Shown here: positions 57,848 to 64,000 of the stretch, one piece after another
Numbering within the stretch: position 1 is the first letter of the stretch
Layout of the letters: every line of letters starts with the position of its first letter
Assembly: GCF_900141895.1 (NCBI RefSeq)
Contig: NZ_FQYT01000003.1
Coordinates: 62,001-126,000, forward strand
From: Parasporobacterium paucivorans DSM 15970
GTDB taxonomy: Bacteria > Bacillota > Clostridia > Lachnospirales > Lachnospiraceae
DNA: 64,000 nt
Direction of reading: 5' to 3'
Made by a program: the position numbers and the translations under genes
Notes under the pieces: model-generated
The model's input: only the letters and a program-made list of their open reading frames with translations
What the model was told of the DNA's origin: nothing
Database searches by the model: none

Positions 57848-57893
57848 TAATAGTAACTATTACTAGAATAAATCATTCGCGTTAAAATGTCAA
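57848..57893 (-). promoter_or_regulatory. perR promoter and operator
   Basis: Minus strand TTGACA (57893-57888), 17 bp, TATTCT (57870-57865), with the palindrome TAATAG-n3-CTATTA (57848-57862) just downstream of the -10. The palindrome's place covers the start region, as expected for autorepression. It is shorter than the 7-1-7 PerR box of Bacillus. Confidence 0.6.
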
Positions 57894-57969
57894 TATAATA
57901 GCTTCTATATTAAACAGACATAATTTGTGATATTATGTGAGAAAAAGAAGCGAAACGGGGGCAGCCAAT

Positions 57970-59469
57970 ATGGAAAAATACATTATGGCCTTAGATCAGG
58001 GGACTACAAGCTCACGATGTATCCTGTTTGACCATGAAGGCAACATTCGGAGCGAATCCCAGCGGGAGTCTACACAGATATTTCCGCAGCCGGGCTGGGT
58101 AGAACATGATCCGAAAGAAATCTGGAATTCACAGTTGGATGTAATCCGTGAGGCTGTGGCAAAAATCGGAGTGACCATGTCTGAAATTACAGCCATCGGA
58201 ATTACAAATCAGCGGGAAACTACTGTGGTGTGGGATAAGGCCACGGGAGAGCCTGTCTATAACGCAATTGTATGGCAATGCCGCCGGACGGCGGGTATGA
58301 TTGAAGAATTGAAAGCGGACGGCTTTGACAAATACATAAGGGAAAAAACAGGACTCATTGCAGATGCTTATTTTTCGGCCACTAAAATCAAATGGATATT
58401 GGAAAATGTAGAAGGAACCAGAGAGAGAGCAGAGAAGGGGGAGCTTCTTTTTGGTACGATTGACACCTGGCTTTTATGGAACCTGACGGGGGGAGAAACC
58501 TTTTTCACAGACTACACAAATGCATCGAGAACCATGTTGTTTGATATACAGAATCTTTGCTGGGACAAAACCATTCTGAACAAGCTGAATATTCCTGAAT
58601 GTATGCTTCCGCAGGTGAAGCCTTCCAGCGGGCTGTTCGGTATGACCGATGAAAAGATTACCGATGTACCGGTTCCTGTAAGCGGGATTGCGGGAGACCA
58701 GCAGGCAGCGTTGTTCGGACAATGCTGTTTCCGTCCCGGAAGTGTAAAGAATACATATGGGACGGGATGTTTCCTTCTTATGAATACCGGAAGAAAAATC
58801 ATACAATCCGAACATGGTCTGATTTCCACAATCGCAGCATCGCTTGGACCGGAAGTGGAGTATGCCTTGGAAGGAAGCGTATTTGTTGCCGGGGCTGCCA
58901 TACAATGGCTGCGGGATGAAATGGGCCTGATTGAAAGCTCTTCGGAATCGGAGAAGCTCGCTTTAAAGGTGAAAGATACCAATGGTGTATATGTTGTTCC
59001 TTCCTTTACTGGAATGGGAGCTCCTTACTGGGTGCAGAACGCCAGAGGAGCCATATTCGGAATCAGCCGGGGAGCAACGAAGGCCCACATTGTCCGGGCA
59101 ACCCTGGAATCCCTTGCGTATCAGACCTATGATGTCTTAAAGGCTATGGAACTGGATTCAGGAATCGACCTGAAGGAACTGAAAGTCGACGGTGGCGCCT
59201 GCGCCAATAATTTCCTCATGCAGTTCCAGGCAGATATATTGGGCTGCGGGGTGTTAAGACCAAGAATCATTGAGACTACAGCATTGGGGGCTGCCTACCT
59301 GGCAGGGCTTGCGTCCGGATATTGGAAAGACAGAGAAGAACTTCTGAAAAATCAGGTGGTAGACAGCTGTTTTACCGCCCATATGCCTCGGGAAGAAGCA
59401 GAAAAGAAGCTGTTCGGGTGGAACAGGGCTGTTGCCAGTGCCATAAGCTGGGCATTTGAAAATGAATAA
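57970..59469 (+). CDS. glpK: Glycerol kinase
   Basis: 499 residues. [18 protein letters not shown] opens the FGGY kinase fold; [24 protein letters not shown] and [16 protein letters not shown] follow. Converts glycerol to glycerol-3-phosphate. The ATG at 57970 follows GGGGG; a longer frame to 57937 is rejected. No glpF or glpD in the window. Confidence 0.96.
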   Translation: MEKYIMALDQGTTSSRCILFDHEGNIRSESQRESTQIFPQPGWVEHDPKEIWNSQLDVIREAVAKIGVTMSEITAIGITNQRETTVVWDKATGEPVYNAIVWQCRRTAGMIEELKADGFDKYIREKTGLIADAYFSATKIKWILENVEGTRERAEKGELLFGTIDTWLLWNLTGGETFFTDYTNASRTMLFDIQNLCWDKTILNKLNIPECMLPQVKPSSGLFGMTDEKITDVPVPVSGIAGDQQAALFGQCCFRPGSVKNTYGTGCFLLMNTGRKIIQSEHGLISTIAASLGPEVEYALEGSVFVAGAAIQWLRDEMGLIESSSESEKLALKVKDTNGVYVVPSFTGMGAPYWVQNARGAIFGISRGATKAHIVRATLESLAYQTYDVLKAMELDSGIDLKELKVDGGACANNFLMQFQADILGCGVLRPRIIETTALGAAYLAGLASGYWKDREELLKNQVVDSCFTAHMPREEAEKKLFGWNRAVASAISWAFENE

Positions 59470-59474
59470 GGCTG

Positions 59475-59483
59475 TGTTATAAT
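59475..59483 (+). promoter_or_regulatory. Putative mobA promoter (extended -10)
   Basis: TGTTATAAT (TG-n-TATAAT) 32 bp before the GTG start. No clear -35. Confidence 0.4.
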
Positions 59484-59514
59484 TATAGGCAGTGAAAATG
59501 CGGGAGGTGTTGAT

Positions 59515-60111
59515 GTGAACCAGGCAATTGTTATTTTGACGGGTGGAAAGAGCAGCCGGATGGGAACGGATAAAGGTCTTCTTACCATTAATGGGCACAC
59601 CTTTATTGAGGAGCTGTATGATAAATTCAGCCCGAATTTTGAAAATGTGATTTTGTCCGTGGACAAGAAACCAAAGTATGCAGGGCTGAACCTAGACTTA
59701 GTGGAGATAGAGGACATAGTCGATTGCGCTGGCCCAATGGGAGGATTATATTCCATATTCAAGCAGACGGATTATTCGGAAATCTTTGTTGTGAGCGTGG
59801 ATACACCGTTCGTATCCGTACGGGCAGCCCTTGCCCTGATTGATCTGAGCAGCGGACATGATATCTGTATCATGGAGAATGCCGATTCGAGACTGGAGCC
59901 GCTTTTCGGCGTTTACAGACGAAGCTGTCTTAACCAGATTGAGAAACTTCTAAATCAGGGGGATCACAGCATGACAAAATTATGCAGAAACTGTGATGTC
60001 AAAATCATCCCACAGAACAGTCTCGAATATCTGGTAACGGAAAAAATGGATGACTGTTTGGTGAACCTGAACACAAAGACGGAATACACGAAATATGTAA
60101 AAAAACAATAA
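59515..60111 (+). CDS. mobA: Molybdenum cofactor guanylyltransferase
   Basis: 198 residues: ILTGGKSSRMGTDKG nucleotide-binding loop, AGPMGGLYSIF and VVSVDTPFV with the catalytic Asp. Adds GMP to molybdopterin. The start is GTG at 59515 after GGGAGGTG. It is the only Moco gene in the window, so a role in a nearby pathway cannot be read here. Confidence 0.92.
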   Translation: MNQAIVILTGGKSSRMGTDKGLLTINGHTFIEELYDKFSPNFENVILSVDKKPKYAGLNLDLVEIEDIVDCAGPMGGLYSIFKQTDYSEIFVVSVDTPFVSVRAALALIDLSSGHDICIMENADSRLEPLFGVYRRSCLNQIEKLLNQGDHSMTKLCRNCDVKIIPQNSLEYLVTEKMDDCLVNLNTKTEYTKYVKKQ

Positions 60112-60153
60112 AAAACACATGTCCGTTTTGGCTATTGTGATGGTAGATTCTGG

Positions 60154-60181
60154 TTGACAATTTCAAATTATGTCTTATTAT
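60154..60181 (+). promoter_or_regulatory. hppA promoter
   Basis: TTGACA (60154-60159), 16 bp, TATTAT (60176-60181), 69 bp before the start codon. Confidence 0.65.
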
Positions 60182-60250
60182 AGATATAGTGTGGAATTTT
60201 AGATAAGATTTACAAACAAAATAACATGTTGAATGAAGGAGAGAATCGTA

Positions 60251-62281
60251 ATGGAGTACATTTTTGCAATCGTTGCCACAGTGGTGGCATTGTTACTTGC
60301 ACTTGTATTTGCCACAAAGAACAGCCGCGTGAGCATTCAGAATGACAGGGTCAAGGAATTGTCCGGATTTGTCAGAGATGGGGCAATGGCGTTCTTGTCG
60401 AGGGAATATAAGGTAGTTGCAATTTTCGTCATAGTAATGGCAATCATTTTGTCAGTAATTCCAAGCATGGGATGGAAGACTATGCTTGCATTTGTTTCAG
60501 GTGCTGTACTTTCAATACTTGCCGGTAATATCGGCATGAGGGCAGCGACAAAAGCCAATGCCCGTACAGTAGAGGCGGCACAGAAGAGCGAAAGAAACGC
60601 TCTTACCATAGCATATGGCGGCGGAGCCGTAATGGGACTCAGCGTTGTAGGTCTTGGACTTCTGGGCGTCACAATTATCTATTTAGTGTTCAAGGATGTG
60701 ACCATCCTTACCGGATTCAGTCTTGGAGCCAGCTCCATCGCCCTGTTCGCCAGAGTTGGTGGTGGTATCTATACCAAAGCTGCCGATGTAGGTGCTGACC
60801 TCGTAGGCAAGGTTGAAGCGGGAATTCCGGAAGATGATCCGAGAAACCCAGCAGTAATTGCAGACAATGTTGGTGACAACGTTGGTGACGTTGCCGGAAT
60901 GGGTGCGGATCTTTTCGAGTCTTATGTAGGAGCCATTATTTCATCCCTCGTTCTTGCTGTTGCTGCCGGCGGAACCGGAATATTTGCGAGTGTTGCGTCA
61001 GAAAGTCTCGTTTCGTTCGTTATGATGGTAGCTACAACCGGTATTGTAGCTGCGATTATAGGTATCCTCTGTGTATTTGTCATTAAAAATGCTCCTGCAC
61101 AGGTTACTCTGATGCTTGGAACATATATCAGTATGGTTATCCTGCTGGTTGTATCTTTCGTCTTATGCCTGAACATGCTTGGCACTCTCCGTCCTTTTTG
61201 GGCGATTGCAACGGGTGTTGTTGCCGGGTTGGTAATTGGTTTTGTTACGGAAAGATATACTTCCGGAGAGTTTAAACATGTTAAGCTGATCGTTGAACAG
61301 AGCAAGACCGGTTCTGCGACAAATATCCTCGCAGGCCTTTCACTGGGAATGAGAAGCACAGGAATTCCCGTTATTATCATCGCAATCGCAGTTATCATCG
61401 CCTTCTATACTTCTGGAATGTTCGGAATCGCACTTTCAGCTGTGGGTATGCTTGCGACAGTTGGTGCAGTTATTGCAGTTGACTCCTATGGACCGATTGC
61501 CGATAATGCAGGCGGTCTTGCAGAAATGGCAGGCCTTCCTCATGAAGTGCGTGAAATTACAGATAAGCTTGACTCTATTGGAAACACCACTGCAGCAGTT
61601 GGAAAAGGTTTCTCTATCGGCTCTGCAGCTCTTACAGCTCTTGCCTTGTTTGTCTCTTTTGCAACAGCCGCAGGAATCGACCTGCAAACAGGAGTCAACG
61701 TACTCGACGCCCGTGTAATTGCAGGTATGTTTATCGGCGGTATGCTGGTTATGCTTTTTGGAGCGCTCACCATTGATGCGGTTTCTAAAGCAGCCGGAGA
61801 AATGATAGAAGAAGTTCGCCGTCAGTTCAGAGAAATCCCAGGCCTTCTTGCCGGAGATCCAAGTGCAAAAGCCGATTATACAAGATGCGTTGATATTTCA
61901 ACGGCAGCAGCTTTGAAACAGATGGTTGTACCAGGCCTTCTTGCCATAGTATGCCCACTGCTTGTAGGTTTTGTCCTCGGAGTAGACGCGCTGATCGGTC
62001 TTCTGATCGGAGCGACCGTAGTAGGTGTCGTAAATGCCATCCAGATGGCAAACAGCGGCGGTGCATGGGATAATGCGAAGAAATCTATTGAATCAATGGA
62101 AAATGGAAAAGGAACACCTCTTCATGCGGCGGCCGTAGTTGGCGATACCGTAGGAGATCCCCTCAAGGATACTTCCGGCCCATCCCTTAACATCCTGATC
62201 AAGCTTATGAGTATCGTTGCCCTGGTATTTGCTCCGGTATTTGTTCAGGTAGGTTCACTGCTGGATCTTTTTATTAAATAG
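60251..62281 (+). CDS. hppA: Membrane-bound, K+-dependent pyrophosphatase (H+ or Na+ pump)
   Basis: 676 residues, about 16 transmembrane segments. The active-site loop [20 protein letters not shown] and [19 protein letters not shown], and a third motif near DYTRC, are diagnostic. In [10 protein letters not shown] the residue after NTTA is Ala, where K+-independent enzymes have Lys, so a K+-dependent member is predicted; this group includes both H+ and Na+ pumps. Couples PPi hydrolysis to ion export. The ATG at 60251 follows AAGGAG. Confidence 0.96.
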   Translation: MEYIFAIVATVVALLLALVFATKNSRVSIQNDRVKELSGFVRDGAMAFLSREYKVVAIFVIVMAIILSVIPSMGWKTMLAFVSGAVLSILAGNIGMRAATKANARTVEAAQKSERNALTIAYGGGAVMGLSVVGLGLLGVTIIYLVFKDVTILTGFSLGASSIALFARVGGGIYTKAADVGADLVGKVEAGIPEDDPRNPAVIADNVGDNVGDVAGMGADLFESYVGAIISSLVLAVAAGGTGIFASVASESLVSFVMMVATTGIVAAIIGILCVFVIKNAPAQVTLMLGTYISMVILLVVSFVLCLNMLGTLRPFWAIATGVVAGLVIGFVTERYTSGEFKHVKLIVEQSKTGSATNILAGLSLGMRSTGIPVIIIAIAVIIAFYTSGMFGIALSAVGMLATVGAVIAVDSYGPIADNAGGLAEMAGLPHEVREITDKLDSIGNTTAAVGKGFSIGSAALTALALFVSFATAAGIDLQTGVNVLDARVIAGMFIGGMLVMLFGALTIDAVSKAAGEMIEEVRRQFREIPGLLAGDPSAKADYTRCVDISTAAALKQMVVPGLLAIVCPLLVGFVLGVDALIGLLIGATVVGVVNAIQMANSGGAWDNAKKSIESMENGKGTPLHAAAVVGDTVGDPLKDTSGPSLNILIKLMSIVALVFAPVFVQVGSLLDLFIK

Positions 62282-62308
62282 TTTGAATTGATTATATAGT
62301 GCATACGA

Positions 62309-62343
62309 AAAAGCCCTTGAGCGTTTATTGCTTGAGGGCTTTT
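62309..62343 (+). terminator. hppA terminator
   Basis: 14-bp arms 62309-62322 and 62330-62343 (two G-U), 7-nt loop; the outer A/T pairs give a U tract on the plus side and an A tract on the other. Confidence 0.9.
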
Positions 62344-62387
62344 ATTATTTGCAAAAAATTTTTGTGGATAATCTATTGGTTTTAAAG

Positions 62388-62530
62388 TATAATAAAAATT
62401 ACGCTATGAAAATGTGAATACATGATTTTGCCAATGACAGTCTTTGGGAAGGAAAGCGCAGCAATGCCAGACCTTGCGGACCAGGGAGACTTTAGGCGTG
62501 TTATTTGTTAATAGATGAAAGGAGATTTAC
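62388..62530 (+). promoter_or_regulatory. mreB promoter (-10) and structured leader
   Basis: TATAAT at 62388-62393 (weak -35 TGGATA at 62365-62370) predicts a 130-nt leader. It folds by eye into nested helices: 62401-62406 with 62493-62499 (one bulge), 62439-62443 with 62487-62491, 62445-62447 with 62481-62483, and 62457-62460 with 62475-62478, with purine-rich internal loops. It matches no riboswitch I recognise; no terminator follows. Confidence 0.5.
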
Positions 62531-63544
62531 ATGTTAGGTGCAGATATTGGAATCGATTTAGGAACTGCAAGTGTACTTGTTTATGTTAAGGGAAAAGGTG
62601 TGGTATTAAAGGAACCTTCAGTGGTTGCTTTTGACAGGGATACCAATAAGATAAAGGCAATCGGTGAGGAAGCCAGGCTGATGATCGGAAGGACCCCCGG
62701 GAATATTATCGCGGTCAGACCACTCAGGCAGGGTGTTATCTCGGACTATACTGTTACAGAGAAAATGCTTAAATATTTCATACAGAAAGCAATTGGAAAA
62801 AGGACATTCAAGAAACCCCTTATCAGCGTATGCGTTCCCAGCGGTGTAACAGAAGTTGAAAAGAAAGCTGTTGAAGATGCAACTTACCAGGCAGGTGCAA
62901 GAGAAGTTACAATTATTGAGGAACCCATTGCAGCAGCCATTGGAGCGGGGATAGATATATTTAAGCCGTGCGGAAATATGATTGTTGATATCGGGGGAGG
63001 AACAACCGATATCGCTGTTATTTCACTCGGAGGAACCGTGGTCAGCACGTCTGTAAAGATCGCCGGCGATGACTTTGATGAAGCGATTGTCAGATATATG
63101 CGTAAAAAACACAACCTTCTGATTGGAGAAAGAACTGCAGAAGACATCAAGATAAACATCGGTTCAGCTTTCAGAAGGGCAGAGCCTGTATCCATGGAAG
63201 TAAGAGGACGAAATCTCGTATCCGGACTTCCCAGAACAGTCACTGTCACTTCGGAAGAAACCGAAGAGGCCTTGAGGGAAGCGACAGCCCAGATAGTGGA
63301 AGCAATTCACAGTGTGCTGGAGAGAACCCCGCCGGAACTGGCTGCGGATATTGCAGACCGCGGAATAGTGTTGACCGGAGGCGGCTGTCTTCTTCATGGA
63401 CTGGAAGAACTGATAGAGGATAAAATCGGCATTTCCACCATGACGGCAGATGATCCGTTGACGGCTGTTGCCGTGGGAACGGGAAAGTTCATAGAGTATG
63501 CCAGTGAAACAAGGACGGCAAAGCGCGGCTTGTTTGATAAATAA
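62531..63544 (+). CDS. mreB: Rod shape-determining protein MreB/Mbl
   Basis: Actin-like filament protein that organises cell-wall synthesis. 337 residues: DIGIDLGTASVLVYVKGKG (phosphate 1), SVCVPSGVTEVEKKAVEDA, DIGGGTTDIAVISLGG (phosphate 2) and ERTAEDIKINIGSA, then TGGGCLLHGLEELI (adenosine). It lies alone, without mreC/D, as is usual for Mbl/MreBH paralogues; which one cannot be told. Ribosome binding site AAAGGAG. Confidence 0.94.
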   Translation: MLGADIGIDLGTASVLVYVKGKGVVLKEPSVVAFDRDTNKIKAIGEEARLMIGRTPGNIIAVRPLRQGVISDYTVTEKMLKYFIQKAIGKRTFKKPLISVCVPSGVTEVEKKAVEDATYQAGAREVTIIEEPIAAAIGAGIDIFKPCGNMIVDIGGGTTDIAVISLGGTVVSTSVKIAGDDFDEAIVRYMRKKHNLLIGERTAEDIKINIGSAFRRAEPVSMEVRGRNLVSGLPRTVTVTSEETEEALREATAQIVEAIHSVLERTPPELAADIADRGIVLTGGGCLLHGLEELIEDKIGISTMTADDPLTAVAVGTGKFIEYASETRTAKRGLFDK

Positions 63545-63555
63545 TAAGTAATGTA

Positions 63556-63595
63556 TTCAGGCATCTGTGAAAACGCAGATGCCTGAATTGTTTCC
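63556..63595 (+). terminator. mreB terminator
   Basis: 12-bp perfect arms 63556-63567 and 63576-63587 with an 8-nt loop, followed by TTGTTT. The short T tract makes it moderate. Confidence 0.65.
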
Positions 63596-63612
63596 GGCGG
63601 ACGGGAGAGGGT

Positions 63613-64000
63613 ATGGAAACCGTAAAGGGATATATTGAAAAAATTGTATACAGGAATGCAGACAATGGGTACACGGTGCTTTCTTTATCGATGTCAGGAG
63701 AGGATTCCTTTGAGGATGAAATTACATGTGTCGGATATTTTGCGGCTGTCGATGAGGGAGAGTTTATTGAGGCCTCGGGCGAATTCAGCAACCACAGCCT
63801 ATATGGCGAGCAGTTAAATGTGGATTCGTATTCTGTCAAGAGTCCGGATGATATCGATTCCATACGCAAATATCTGGGAGCCGGAAGCATAAAAGGCTTG
63901 GGAGAAGCTCTGGCGGACAGGATTGTCAGAAAATTCGGTCTGGAAACCTTTGAAATCATGGAAAAACAGCCGGAAAGGCTGGCGGAAGTCAAGGGAATCA
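63613..64000 (+). CDS. recD2: RecD2-type helicase (partial)
   Basis: The 5' end of a RecD-like SF1 helicase (YrrC/RecD2). The 129 visible residues begin METVKGYIEKIVYRNADNGY, then TVLSLSM and a YLGAGSIKGLGEALADRIVRKFG helix-hairpin-helix segment, the N-terminal region typical of RecD2. The ATPase core lies beyond the right edge. Start ATG at 63613 after GGGAGAGG. Confidence 0.88.
   Translation, partial: METVKGYIEKIVYRNADNGYTVLSLSMSGEDSFEDEITCVGYFAAVDEGEFIEASGEFSNHSLYGEQLNVDSYSVKSPDDIDSIRKYLGAGSIKGLGEALADRIVRKFGLETFEIMEKQPERLAEVKGI

Overview
The window is a chromosome segment spanning the replication origin of a low-to-moderate-GC Firmicute of class Clostridia. The order parA, rsmG, mnmG, mnmE, jag, yidC, yidD, rnpA, rpmH, oriC, dnaA, dnaN, yaaA, recF, gyrB, gyrA is the classic Gram-positive oriC neighbourhood. 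Several accessory signs fit Lachnospiraceae or a close relative: a TPR/acidic-linker/P-loop protein behind recR, a two-gene transketolase, a two-subunit class I fumarase, a long-type IleRS, reverse rubrerythrin and a K+-dependent membrane pyrophosphatase. The exact genus cannot be read from the sequence. No rRNA, tRNA, IS element, prophage or CRISPR array was seen.

Layout. 1-7306 (minus strand): the leftward operon rpmH, rnpA, yidD, yidC, jag, mnmE, mnmG, rsmG, ended by a parS palindrome that also reads as an intrinsic terminator. parA follows with its own promoter and runs off the left edge. 7307-9427: bipartite oriC with DnaA-box clusters on both sides of dnaA and a 17-bp direct repeat. 9428-17690: dnaN, yaaA, recF, gyrB, gyrA, with fumarase alpha and beta genes joined to the end of gyrA. 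17689-26230: a HAD phosphatase, then metG, tatD and rsmA; a leftward block (Lgt-like protein, two small membrane proteins, NrdG-like radical SAM protein); tadA; a metallophosphoesterase; and the large-type SRP RNA. 26375-36873: a DUF1287 protein, then dnaX, ybaB, recR, an uncharacterised P-loop protein, transaldolase, split transketolase, Nudix, CBS/DHH pyrophosphatase and flavin reductase. 36976-48879: an M23 peptidase, murA, SAM-I riboswitch and metK, proS, cca, phosphosugar mutase, ispE, a GntR regulator, murI and a DUF1934 protein. 48898-64000: a small membrane protein, cls, plsC, pncB, T-box and ileS, rbr with perR, glpK, mobA, hppA, mreB and the start of recD2.

Most genes read away from oriC on both arms, that is, co-directionally with replication. 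Exceptions are small monocistrons or short blocks (HAD, Lgt-like block, metallophosphoesterase, hypothetical at 48.9 kb, plsC, rbr and perR). Functionally the window combines initiation and segregation, tRNA modification and charging, envelope growth (murA, murI, mreB, M23, cls, plsC), protein targeting (YidC, SRP RNA) and central carbon enzymes.

The most noteworthy signals are regulatory: the parS/terminator overlap, a proS promoter lying inside the terminator hairpin of metK, a DnaA box between the dnaN ribosome binding site and start codon, a structured mreB leader, and PerR-type operators before both perR and rbr. No clear novel multi-gene system (defence, mobile or biosynthetic) is visible. 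The best uncharacterised protein is the TPR/P-loop ATPase at 29681-31450.
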